DNA from: Acanthosepion esculentum
Lineage: Eukaryota; Mollusca; Cephalopoda; Sepiida; Sepiidae
DNA length: 64,000 nt
NCBI GenBank assembly: GCA_964036315.1
Contig: OZ038485.1
Location: 74,067,548-74,131,547, forward strand
Direction of reading: 5' to 3'
Under the pieces are notes generated by a model. That model was not told where the DNA came from. It ran no database searches and saw nothing but the letters and a program-made list of their open reading frames with translations. How positions within the stretch are numbered: the stretch's first letter is position 1; each line of letters opens with the position of its first letter. The translations under genes and the position numbers were made by a program. Positions 52,501 to 63,460 of the stretch are shown in pieces.

Positions 52501-53457
52501 TTTTATTCACATTTATGCTTTATAATTTAGATATTAAAATATGTTACTGTTTTGCACATTTAGCCTTTTTGTAATTAGAAATAATTATTTTGAATTATGT
52601 AAATATGCTACTTTATATAGATATTTATGATTTTAATCAGTAATTCACATTTATGCTTTCTCATTTAGAAAAAATAAAATATAGTACGTTTTATACACAT
52701 TCAGATTTTACTATGGAGAAATGTTAATATATGCTACTTTTTATGCAAATTTAGCTTTCTTATTTAGAATTTTTCAAATATGCTACTTTTTATAAATGTT
52801 TATGATTTTAAATTTAGAAATATATATGTGAATATTTATTTAGAAAATTTAAAATATGCTATTTATTATTCAAATTTATACTTTTTATCTAGAAATAATG
52901 AAATTTGCTATTTTTATGCACAATTATGCTTTTTTATTTTAAAATAATAAAATATACCATGCTTTATGCACATTTTGGCTATTTTTAGACTCATTTATGT
53001 TTTCCTATTTACAATTATTAAAATATGCTACTTTTTTACACAGGTTTTTTAGAAACAATGATGCTGTTTATGCACATTGCTGCTTTTTTATCTAGAATTA
53101 ATGAAATTTACTACATTTTATGCACATGTGAAATACTCTATGTTTTATAAACATTTAAGCTTTTTTATTTAGAAATAGTAAAATGATACTTTTTATTGTC
53201 ATTTGTGTTTTTTATTTAGAAATTTTAAAATATACTACTTTATATTCAAATTTATGATTTTGTATTTTAAAATATGCTACTTTTTTGCACATTTATGCTT
53301 TTTGATTTATTCAGAAATATGAAAGTATGCTACTTTTTTACTCATTTAAGTTTTGTGTTCCGGAATATTAAAATATGCTTCTTTGCATAAACAGTTTTCC
53401 TTTTATATTTAGAAATAAGAAAACATGATACTTTTATACACATTCATGGATTTTTAT
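49576..53457 (+). repeat. satB forward: ~50-bp AT-rich satellite
   Basis: Roughly 78 diverged monomers of about 49-51 bp. The pattern is ATGAAAATATGCTACTTTTT, then ATACACATTTATGC, then TTTTTATTTAGAAAT. It is more variable than satA, with many indels. Its skeleton can be laid over satA (ATGAAAAT, GCT-AC, a T run, ATA.ACATTTATG, TTTTATTTAG), suggesting shared ancestry. Open frames of 60-100 codons here (for example 51837-52142) are chance products: residues such as FLFRNIKICYFL recur because the repeat is read in successive frames. Confidence 0.93.
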
Positions 53458-54165
53458 CTCAAAGCAGATCACTTAATCACAGAGAGAACACCTAGTAACA
53501 GTAGTGATGAGCAGAAGAAGGTGCTACTGAGAACCACATGACTTGCTACCAAGAGAATTCCACACTGTTAGAAAATTTAGCACCAATAGGCAAAGTGTGA
53601 TTCAAGAGATTTTAGTGGGAAGGGTTAATTTTTGTTATACAATGAACTGTATAAACCAACTTGAAAACTAACCCGAAGAATTTTTCATTTTTATTTTGTC
53701 TGCAAAGACATCTCTGCTGTTTTTACTAAATAATACAGTTTTGCCATGTTTCAAAGTAACTATACTAAAATTACTTGATCCCCACTAGCTCTGTGATCAA
53801 GAAACACAAATGTGGACAGGGCAGGGCGTGGACCAGATCAGCCAGAATCAATGACCTGTTGACCAGCGATGGTATCGACCAAAGCGTTGGATTGACTCTG
53901 CAATCAACTCGTCATGTAGTGTGACGAGTTGATTGTAAATCTGGATGAAGGCAATTTATGGTATAGGCAGTATGTGGCAAGGTTCATATCATCGGTTGAC
54001 TGCTGACAAGGAAGAGCGGACCTCAACACCAAAAGGAGGAAGTTCCTACTACTTCCTTCAGACAACTCTTCCAGTCAGGGAGGCAATCATATCTATCGCA
54101 ATGACTGGATAAGCAACTCGCACCTTGGTAGAGCCCACAGAGGTCCAAGAATGCTCTCTATATAT
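53458..54165. other. Non-satellite spacer between opposed satB arms
   Basis: About 0.7 kb of ordinary-complexity sequence, richer in G+C than its surroundings, at the point where satB switches orientation. I recognise no gene, transposase motif or terminal inverted repeat, and no target duplication at its edges. It contains a strong hairpin (53901-53935). It could be original unique DNA at the symmetry centre of an inversion, or an unidentified insertion. Confidence 0.7.
53901..53935. other. Perfect inverted repeat, 14-bp arms, 7-bp loop
   Basis: CAATCAACTCGTCA (53901-53914), loop TGTAGTG, then TGACGAGTTGATTG (53922-53935). The pairing is perfect and includes a CpG in each arm, in a region otherwise lacking such structure. 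It lies near the centre of the large inverted satellite arrangement. Confidence 0.9.
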
Positions 54166-56330
54166 AAGATTGTTAAATGGAAAATGTAAACGATGTATAA
54201 AAAGTTATATATATAAGATTCTAAATGGAATAATTGTAAATAAAAAGTAGCATATTTAATATTTTTGAATACAAATATACATATGTATATAAAGTTGGAT
54301 ATTTACATATTTCTAAATAAAAAAGCTTACATGTTTATAAAAGTAGCATATTTTAATATTTTTACATACAAAAGCCTAAATATGTATAAAACGTGGCATA
54401 TTTTATTATTTCTAAATAAAAAATCATAAATGTGAAAAAATAACATATTTTCATATTTCTGAATAAAATCATAAATATGTATATACAGAGCATATTGACA
54501 TAATTATAAATAATAAAGCATTTATTATAAAAGATAGCATATTTTATAAAAGATAGCATATTTTAATATTTCTAAATAAAAAAGCATAAATGTGAATAGA
54601 AAGTAGCATATTTTAAAATTTCTAAATTAAAAAGAACAAATGTAAATAAAACATAGCATATTTTAATATTTCTAAATAAGAGAGTGTAAATGTGAATAAA
54701 GTTCGGCATATATAATTGTTTTCAAATAAAAAATGTGTAAAGAAAGTCGCATATTTCCAAATAAAAAATGTAAATATGCAAAGTAGCAAATTGTATCATT
54801 TCTAAATGAAAAAGAATAAATGTAAATAAAAAAGCAGCACATTTTCATCATCTGAATAAAATTAATTATGTATATAGAGTTGGGTATTTACATATTTCTA
54901 AATAAAAAATGTTAAATGTATATAAAAAGTAGCACATTTTAATATTTCTAAATAAGAAAGCATAAATGTGCATAAAAGTAGCATATATTAATATTTCTGA
55001 ATGAAAAAGCAAAACTTTGTCTAAATTGTAATAGTTTAATATTTCTACATGAAAAAACAAATATTGTATAAAACGTGGGCATATTTTATTATTTATACAT
55101 AAAGCATAAACAAATTACCCTATTTTCATATTTTGGAATTAAAAATATAAATATGTATCTAAATGTTCATATTTACATATTTCAATAGTTCATATTTATA
55201 ACTGATTATAAAGAGTGGTATATTTTAATATTTATAAATATAAAAGTATAAATATAAATAAAAAGATGCATATTTTAAAATTTCTAAATAAAAAAGCAAA
55301 AATGACAATAAAAAGTAACATATTTTATATTTCTAAATAAAACCCATAAATGTGCATAAACAGCAATATATTTCATTGTTTCTAAATAAAATCTATGTGT
55401 AAAACAATAGCATATTTTAATATCTCTAAAGGAAAGTCTAAATGTGTATAAAAAGTAGCAAAGTTTATAATTTCTATATGAAAAATAATAAATGTAAATA
55501 ACAAGTAGCATATTTTCATATTTCTAAATAAAAATGCATAATTGTGCATAAACAATATTAATATTTAAAAAATAAAAAGGAACAAATGTGTCTAAATTAA
55601 AAAGCAAAAATGACAATAAAAATTAGCATATTCCAATATTTCTAAATACAAATGCTTAAATATGTATAAACAGTCGCATATTTCATTGTTTCTAAATAAA
55701 AATGTCTGATTGCATAAAAAGTAGTATATTGTAATATTTCTATTAAGAAAAACATAAATATGTTTAAAAAACAACAAATTGCATCTTTTCTAAATGGAAA
55801 AAACAAATGTAAATAAAAGGTAGCAGATTTTATATTTCTCAATGAAAAACGATGTGTGTCTAATAAGTAGTATATTTTGATATTTCTTCATACAAAAGTA
55901 TAAACATGTGTAAAACATAGCATAAATGTGAGTGAAAAATTTCTGAATAACAAACATAAATATGTATATAAAGTAGCATATTTACATATTTTAAATTAAA
56001 AAGCGTAAATGTTCATAAAAAGTAGCATATTTTCATATTTCTAAATAAAAGAGCATAAATCTGCACTAAATGTAACATAATCCACGTTTCTAAAAAGAAA
56101 AGTCTAAATGTGTATAAAAATTAGAATATTTTAAAATAAGTCCAAAAAGTAATTTTTCTCCTTGTAAAAACAATGTCTAAATGGTTATAAAAAGTAGATC
56201 ATTTTAATATTTCTACATAAAAATCCTAATTTGTTATGAAAAATAGCAAATTTTGTCATTTCTAAATGGATAAGAATAAATGTAAACAAAAAGTAGCATA
56301 TTTTCATATTTCTGAATAAAATCATAAATA
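54166..56330 (-). repeat. satB reversed, first segment
   Basis: The same ~50-bp unit as 49576-53457 but reverse-complemented: AGCATATTTTAATATTTC, TAAATAAAAAAGCATAAATG, TGTATAAAAAGT. About 43 monomers, diverged. TATA-type (GTATAAAAAG) and AATAAA motifs occur in most units on the plus strand simply from composition. No genes seen. Confidence 0.93.
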
Positions 56331-56874
56331 CAACCTTGTGCAAATTAATTTAATTTAGTTTACTTTCATTCAGCATATGGTCAGTTTTAGATCCAGTGCT
56401 GTGACAAGGTGTAATTGATTTATATTTTTTCCTCAGATTAGGTCATTTGCTGTGGTGTGCAGTAATATGAATCTATTTTCAGGGTGTATGATGAAATTTG
56501 TTCGGCCTTGAAAAATATTGCGTCATTTGCGTTTGCATCAGATGTTTATCACACCCAGACACTATTGTCTCGACTGTCAATTAGTTCTTCTATGGCCATT
56601 GTCTGCGATGGATGTTACTCCAATGAAGCATACAAAAATTACAATGCTTCACGAACACACTACCATGCCTTACCAGTGAGCAAATCAAAGTACTATAAAC
56701 TCGCCTGATTTAAATCCAATCAAGAATCTGTGTTCAGTTTGTAAGGAACGACTTTGTGGAATGGACATACGAAGTATTAACATGTGTACTGGGTCATGTT
56801 TCATTGGAAAAATATGAAAAAAGTAAATAATAATGTAATTATTCATTTTCTTTCAATTAATTTGCACAAGGATG
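56331..56874 (+). mobile_element. Decayed Tc1-like transposon with TA target duplication
   Basis: A 544-bp element. The left end CAACCTTGTGCAAATTAATT and the right end, reverse-complemented, CATCCTTGTGCAAATTAATT match over about 18 of 20 positions. TA flanks both sides (56329-56330 and 56875-56876), the Tc1/mariner target duplication. The interior keeps a remnant of the C-terminal catalytic region of a Tc1 transposase. A full Tc1 is about 1.6 kb, so two-thirds is deleted. It is inserted in reversed satB. Confidence 0.88.
56683..56817 (+). pseudogene. Tc1-like transposase C-terminal relic
   Basis: One frame reads INSPDLNPIKNLCSV, close to the conserved Tc1 motif SPDLNPIENLW that holds the last acidic residue of the DDE/D triad. 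Here that codon is AAG (56722-56724), a Glu-to-Lys change that would abolish catalysis. The frame continues through CKERLCG to a TGA at 56815-56817. The upstream two-thirds of the transposase is missing. A 74-codon open frame at 56484-56708 lies in another frame and shows no Tc1 motif I can identify. Confidence 0.82.
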
Positions 56875-59650
56875 TATGTATATAACATTGATTATTGACA
56901 CATTTCTAAATGAAAAAACATAAATGTTTATAAGTAGTATATATTTGATTTCTAAAAGGAAAAAGGCTAAATGTGAATAAAAAGTAGCATATTTTAAAAT
57001 ATTTTTTGAATAAAAAGCATAAAAGTTTAAATTTAAAAGCATAAAAAGTAGCATATTTTAATATTTTTAAATAAAATGTTTAAATGTGCATAAAAAGTCG
57101 CATATTTTAAAATTTCTAAATAAAAAAGCACAAATGTCAGTAAAAATAGCACATTTTTAAATAAAATAAAATATATACGTTTATAAAAAGTATCATATTT
57201 TAATATTTCTTAATAGGAAAGCATAAATGTGACTAAATAGTAGCATATACTAACATAGAAAAGCCGAAATGTGTATAAAACTTGGCATATTTTATGATTT
57301 TGAAATAAAAAAGCATAAATGTGCATAAAAGTAACAGATTCCATTATTTCTAGTTAAAAAAGCATAAATGTGAATAACAAGTAGCATATTTTAATATTTT
57401 TAAATAAAAAATATAGATGTGCATAAAATGTAGTAAATTTCATTATTTTTAGATGAAAAAGCAGGCATATGCATAACAGTAGCCATTTTAATTGTTTCTA
57501 AATAAAAAAAACGTCTAAATGTGCAAAAAAGTTGCATATTTTATTATTTCTAAATAAATTCAGAAAGGTGCATAAAATGTAGCATATTCTTTTCATTATT
57601 AGATAAAACAAATTATAAAAATTAGCTTATGTTAATATTTCTGTATAAAAAGTTAAATGTCCAAAAAAGTATCATATTTCCCCATTTCGTAATTAAATGT
57701 CTGAATGTTAATAAAAAGTAGAACATTTTAATATTTCTAAATTTTATCATTTCTAAATGAAAAAGGTTAAATTTAACTAAAATTTACATATTTTCATAAT
57801 TCTGAATAAAAATCTTAAATTTGTGCATAAAGTAGCATATTTTAATATTCCTAAATAAGGAAGCAAAATTGTGTGTAAAAAGTATGTTTTATTATTTCTA
57901 AATAAAAACAAATCTTTATAAAAATAGCATATTTTTTATTTCTAAAAACAAAATTATAAATGTGTATAAAAATTAACATATTTTAATATTTCTAAATAAA
58001 AAGGCATAAGTGTTCAAAAATAGCATATTTCCTTTTTTCAAAATGAACATTTATTATTTCTAAACAAAAAGCCTAAATGTGTATAAAAAGAAAAAAATAA
58101 ATGTAAATAAAAAGTAGCATATTTTCATATTTCTAAAAATATGCAATAATATGTATATAAAAAGTATATTTAAAAATTTCTAAAAAGAAGCATAGATATT
58201 TATAAAAAGTAGAATATTTTACTATTTCTAAATAAAAAAGCATAAATATAAAAAGTATCATATTTTATCATTTCTAAATAAAAAGTATAAATATGAATGA
58301 AAAGTAGCATATTTTCATATTTTTGAATAAAATTATAAATATGTATATAAAGTATATATTTTAAAAATAAAAAGCACAATTGCTTACAGAAAAGAGCGCA
58401 TTTTAATATTTCTAAATAAAAACCATAAATGTGCATAAAAAGTAGCAGGTTTCATTATATCGAAATAATAAAGCATAAATGTACATAAACAGTAGCACAT
58501 TTAATTGTTTATAAATAAAAATGTCTAAATGTGTAAGTAGAATATTTACATATTTCTAAAGAAAAGGCATATATGTGTATGAAAACAGCACATTATATTA
58601 TTTGTAAATAAAAATGAATAAATGTGAATAACAGGATATTTTCATATTGATGAATAAATATATATATAAATAAATAAATAAAGGATCAGAATTATATATT
58701 TCTAAATGAAATAGCATAAATGCTTATAAACTGTAGCATAGTTATTGTTTCAAATAAAAAAGTCTAAATGTGTATAAAAATTAATATATTTTAATATTTT
58801 TGAACATCAAAATTATAAATTTTTATAAAAATAATCGTACTTACATGTTTCTAAATAGAAAATCATATGTAAAAAAGTGGCATATTTTATTAATTCTAAT
58901 AAGCTTAAAGGGGAAAATTATAAATATGTAAGTATATTTACTCGTTTCTGAATAAAATAGTTCTAAATATGTATAAAATGTAGCATATTTTAATATTTCT
59001 AAATACAAAAGCATAAATGTGTATAAAACATAGCTTATTTTAATATTTCTAAATGTAAAAGCCTGGATGTGTATAAAATGAAGCATATTTGCATATTTCC
59101 AAATAAAAAATCATAAATGTGTTTAAAAAGTAGAATATTTCAATATTTCTAAATAAAAAAGCATGAATGTGCATAAAAATAACATATTGTATTATTTCTA
59201 AATAAAAAAGCATAACTGAATAAAAAGTAGAATATTTTAATATTTCTGCATAAAAAGCCTAAATATGTAGAAGAATAGAAAATTTTCATAGTTCTAGATG
59301 AGAAAATATGTATAAAAAATGTATATAAGAGTAGATCATTCCCATATTTTTTAAAATAATTGTTATATGTATAAAAATTTGAATAATTTCACCTGTGTAA
59401 ATAAAAAATAACAAATGTGTATCAAAGGAGCTTAATTCCATATATTTGTATTTCTAAATAAAATGCCTAAATGTATATGAACATATCATATTTTGTTTTT
59501 TCAAAATATAAAAGTATAAATGTAGCATATTTTCATATGTCTAAATAAAAAAGCCTGAATGAGTATAAAAAGTAGCATATTTTCAGACTTCTGGATAAAA
59601 AGCATATATATGTATAAAAAGAAGCATATATTCATATTTCTAAATAAAAA

Positions 59651-59720
<70 letters not shown>

Positions 59721-60618
59721 AAATATAGTATATTTTCATATTTTAAATAAAAACGTGTAAATGTGCATAAAATTAGCATATTTATATGTTTCTAAAATAA
59801 AAAATAAATGTGTACAAAAGAAGAACATTTTAATATTTCTAAATAAAAAAACTAAATCTAGATAAAAAGTTGCAAATATTTATATTTTTAAATAAAAAGC
59901 CTAAATGCATATAAAATAGTATATTTACACATTTCTAGATACAAATCATCATTGTGTATAAAATTTTCATATTCCTGAACGAAAATATGTAAATGTGTAG
60001 CATATTTTAATAAATATAAATAAAATACATAAGTGTGTATAAAAACTAAATGAATTTAATAAGTAGCATATTTTCATATTTCTAAATAAAAAATTATAAA
60101 GTGTATAAAAGTAGCATATTTTAAAATTTCAAAATAAAAGATCAGAAATGTTATTAAAAAGTAGCATATGTTAATAGTTCAAATAAAAAGTCTAAATGTG
60201 CATAAGATTTAGTATATTTTAATATTTTTGAACATCAAATTTTAAATGTATATAAAAATTAGCATACTTTCATATTTCTAAATAGAAAATCCTAACTGTG
60301 TATGCTTTATAAGCATAAATGTCTGTAGAATGTAGCAAATTTTGATATTTCTAAATATAAAAGCATTGCATTCTTTCATATTTTCAAATAAAAATGCATA
60401 ATTATGTATAAAAAGTAGTTTAAATTCATATATATATAAATAAAAAAGCATAAATGTTTATATAAAATAGCATATTAAAACATTTGTAAATAAAATGCCT
60501 AATGGTGTAATAAATGCATCATTTTCTTGTTTCAAATTAAAATGACTAAATGGTTATAAAAAGTAGAACATATTAATATTTCGAAATGAAAAAGGCTAAA
60601 TGGATATAAATAGTAGTA
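56875..60618 (-). repeat. satB reversed, second segment
   Basis: About 74 further reversed, diverged satB monomers between the Tc1 relic and the Helitron. It includes a short AATA-rich patch at 58661-58682 and the (AT)n tract at 59654. The many small minus-strand frames across it are repeat artefacts. Confidence 0.93.
59654..59710. repeat. (AT)n microsatellite
   Basis: A pure AT dinucleotide run of about 57 bp, followed by a near-continuation (TGTATATATAAAATATA). It lies within a satB monomer and probably expanded from its TGCATATATA segment. Confidence 0.95.
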
Positions 60619-60639
60619 TCTCTATCTATAAAAAGCAGG

Positions 60640-60640
<1 letters not shown>

Positions 60641-60705
<65 letters not shown>
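60641..60705 (+). repeat. (TG)n microsatellite inside the Helitron
   Basis: About 32 uninterrupted TG units, 22 bp from the 5' end of the element. On the minus strand it yields a run of Thr-His codons in a spurious frame (60573-60812). Confidence 0.95.
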
Positions 60706-60707
<2 letters not shown>

Positions 60708-60876
60708 CAAATGCACGGCCGCAATGTTCGACTGATTTGCACCAAAATTTACATGCACATACTCCAAGTTAGTGGGAAGACCAAGACCGACTTTGCATTT
60801 CCCAACGCCCATCGATAGTGGAAATAATCAAATTTTTCATGCTTCTACGGCAGTTTTCATGTAGTTTGCGGCTATT

Positions 60877-60975
60877 TTCTATTGGCCAGAGTGAGAGCCT
60901 ACAGCCTGGCTGCCACGAATAGGCAGGAAGATTCTATTGGCCAGCGTGAGAGCCAACAGCTGACTGACACGAATG
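60877..60975 (+). repeat. 55-bp imperfect tandem duplication inside the Helitron
   Basis: TTCTATTGGCCAGAGTGAGA at 60877 and TTCTATTGGCCAGCGTGAGA at 60932. Each is followed by a related AGCC..CAGC....CACGAAT segment. Shortly after comes a palindromic GCATGCTAGCATGC (about 60983-60996). Confidence 0.8.
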
Positions 60976-61440
60976 TTAACTAGCATGCTAGCATGCAAAA
61001 AATCGATAGCTGCATTCGTCACAAATGGAAAATATTTAAATCTGCATAGCACTTTACTCCAATTGGGTCATTCGCTTGCTTAAACTCAATGTTGATTCTG
61101 ATTCCGCAGAACTGGGTTGGGTGTGAAAAAGGTATTTGTTGTTAACATTCTTTTTTTATTCGTTTTTTTCAGTTACGAGTCCTTTTTTAAAGCTGATCGT
61201 TTTGTGTTCATTTTGTTTAGTTCTTTTTTCGTGACAGATTTAATGTTTAGTATAGAGCTTAGAAAAAATTTGCAGTGTGAGATAGGCAAAAAGTAAGGCA
61301 TGTAGTAACATCAGCACGGCAAAGGGCACTCCTTTAAAGACAAGGAAGGGCAAATATATTTTAAGTCAAGTGATAGCGATTGCTGCATGAGTCGTACGAT
61401 TTTTGAATCATGCACAGGCAACGCTGGGCCATGCCGCTAA

Positions 61441-61570
61441 TATTTTCACATTTTCAAAATAAAAACACTTAAATATGTATAAAATGTAGCATATTTTATT
61501 ATTACTAAATAAAAAAGTATAAATGTGAATAAAGAGAACCATATTTACATATTTCTGAATGTAAATACTT
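61441..61570 (-). repeat. satB reversed, last segment before the switch to satA
   Basis: About two and a half monomers (TATTTTCACATTTTCAAAAT, CATAAATGTG-type units) continuing directly from 60618 once the Helitron is removed. The switch to satA lies at about 61570, between TAAATACTTAAACAT and CAGCTGATTTTAAT. Confidence 0.85.
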
Positions 61571-62715
61571 AAACATACAGCTGATTTTAATTTTGTGTAT
61601 AAAACTAAATGCATCTAAATTTTCATCTTTTCATAAAAACTAAGTAAATTGATGCTCATCTTCTATATAATATTAAGTAAATCTAAGCAAATGTATATGA
61701 TTTTCATATATTTATATGAAACTAAGTAAATCATTGCAAATGGACAGCTGCTTATCTTATTCTTATATATTGCAAATGCACATGATTTTCAACTTTTTAA
61801 AATAAATTTAATTATATTTACGTACACGGAAAGCTGATTTACATCTTGTTATATAAAAATAATTAAATCTATGTAAATGTATAGATGAGTTTGATCACTG
61901 TATATATAAATAAGTAAATCTTAGTAAATGTACAACAGAATTTCATATTTATTTTAAACTAAGAAAATATATGTAAATATAAAGATGTTTTCATAATTTT
62001 ATATAAAAGTAAGTAAATCTATGCAAACGTACAGCTAATTTTCATCATTTTTATATAAGTATACCCATAATAAAATGATGAAAACTAGCTTTGTATAGTT
62101 AGTTTTCATCATCTTATTTAAAACTACATAAATCTATGTAAATATATATCTTATTTTCTTTTTTTTAATATAACACAAAGTAAGTGTATGTAATTGTACA
62201 TCTTATTTTCATCCTTGTACATAAGTCTAAGTAAATCAAACTAAATGTACTGCTGCTTTTCACCTTTTATATGAAACTGAGTAAATCCATGTAAATGTAC
62301 AGCTGATTTTAATTATTGTATATAAAACAAAGTAAATCCATGTAAATTTACAGCTGGTTTTCATATAATATTAAGTAAATCTATGTAAATGTATTGGTGA
62401 TTTTTATCTTTTTGTATAGAACTACGTAAGTCTATTTATATGTATACCTGATATCAATTTTTTATATAAAATGAAGTAAATATATGTAAATGTACAGCTT
62501 ATTTTCATAATTTTATATGAAACTAAGTAAATCCATGTAAATATACAGGTGATATTTATCTTCTCATATAAAACTAAGTAAATATAAGTAAATGTACATA
62601 TAATATTTATCTTTTTATAGAAAACGTTGTAAGTCTTTGTAAATATACACCTGATCTTCATTTTTCTATATAAAACTAAGTAATACTAAATGTATGTAAA
62701 TTTACAGCTGATGTT
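61571..62715 (-). repeat. satA reversed
   Basis: About 22 diverged satA monomers in the opposite orientation to 1-49575: AAACTAAGTAAATC, TATGTAAATGTACAGCTG, ATTTTCATCTTTTTATATAA. Forms such as CAGCTG and ACTTAG match the diverged forward satA at 48575-49575 rather than the homogeneous core. Confidence 0.92.
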
Positions 62716-63460
62716 CATCTATACCTGTTTCCTCTTGAGCTGTCCCTGTCCCTGTCATCTATGCCCTCGCCTACTAGTGTACCTGCAGCAGATCACACCT
62801 CTATCCTCTGATAAAGGGGATGTTGTTCTTCTCTGTCAGGTTTACAATGCCATGCAAAGTGATCAAGCAATTATTTTCTGTGACTGGTGTGTGCTGATCA
62901 TATCTCTCCCTTCTTCAAGACAAAAATGGTAATGTTCAGATTGTGCTCATCTGAAACAGCAAAGGGGTAGTCCTATTCTATTCCCTGAGTAACTTGATGC
63001 ATCATTATGACAACAAATATACAATTCTTATTAATATTATTAACCGTCCTTGGTAAGTCACTGTAGAGCCTTATGTATTTGTTTCTATTCACTTTTTTCT
63101 TCTGTTTCTTGGAAATGAGTGGAGAAATTAACTGTTGGTCAGGCGGGAAAGGAACAGTGAACTTGCCTTGTGTTGTTGAAATGCTTATTAAATTAAAGCT
63201 TGGTATTTTCTGTACTAACTCTATTTAGTTACAGTGAGCACATGATAGGGTTCCCCTGTGATTCCCAAAGTTGCATAAAAGGAGAGGAAATTTATCTCTT
63301 TTTTATTATAAATTTACCTTCCATGTAATCAATCTGTTATATGTCATAGAAAAGTGGAAATAATTTCACAATTCAAGGTAAGTGCTATTAATCTTTTTCC
63401 TCGACCTGAAAATTCACTATTCATTTTGGGGATCGCGAACATTTTCTTGACAAGTAAGCT
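62716..63460. other. Unassigned non-satellite stretch
   Basis: About 745 bp of mixed composition between reversed satA and the next repeat. The longest frame (62690-62932, 80 codons, plus) starts inside satA and shows no recognisable motif. A GTAAGT at about 63379 resembles a splice donor, but no matching exon or acceptor can be defended. No terminal repeats or target duplication seen. Confidence 0.6.

Larger units (their letters stand above)
60619..61440 (+). mobile_element. Non-autonomous Helitron
   Basis: An 822-bp unit starting TCTCTATCTATAAAAAGCAG and ending GGCAACGCTGGGCCATGCCG, then CTAA. A 5' TC, a 3' CTRR and a short GC-rich hairpin (GGCA 61417-61420 with TGCC 61432-61435) just before the end are Helitron hallmarks. 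It sits between A (60618) and T (61441), and removing it rejoins a normal satB unit (AATAGTAGTA, TATTTTCACATTTTC) with no target duplication. Near the 5' end a (TG)n run is followed by CGACTGATTTGCACCAAAA, typical of Helitron-like repeats in arthropods. There is no Rep or helicase frame, so it would need proteins from elsewhere. Confidence 0.88.

Noticed and set aside
56484..56708. 74-codon frame inside the Tc1-like element as a real gene
   Set aside because: It is in a different frame from the SPDLNPI relic, shows no transposase motif, and lies in a deleted, TIR-bounded element.
54362..59779. Numerous minus-strand frames with repeated FRNIKICYFL / YLEILKYATFYTYL-like segments
   Set aside because: They look like a repetitive membrane protein family but are only satB translated in successive frames; there is no conserved start, length or codon pattern.
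60573..60812. Minus-strand frame with a long Thr-His run
   Set aside because: Produced by the (TG)n microsatellite inside the Helitron.
62690..62932. 80-codon plus-strand frame near the right end as a host gene exon
   Set aside because: It begins in reversed satA and has no recognisable domain or clear splice context.
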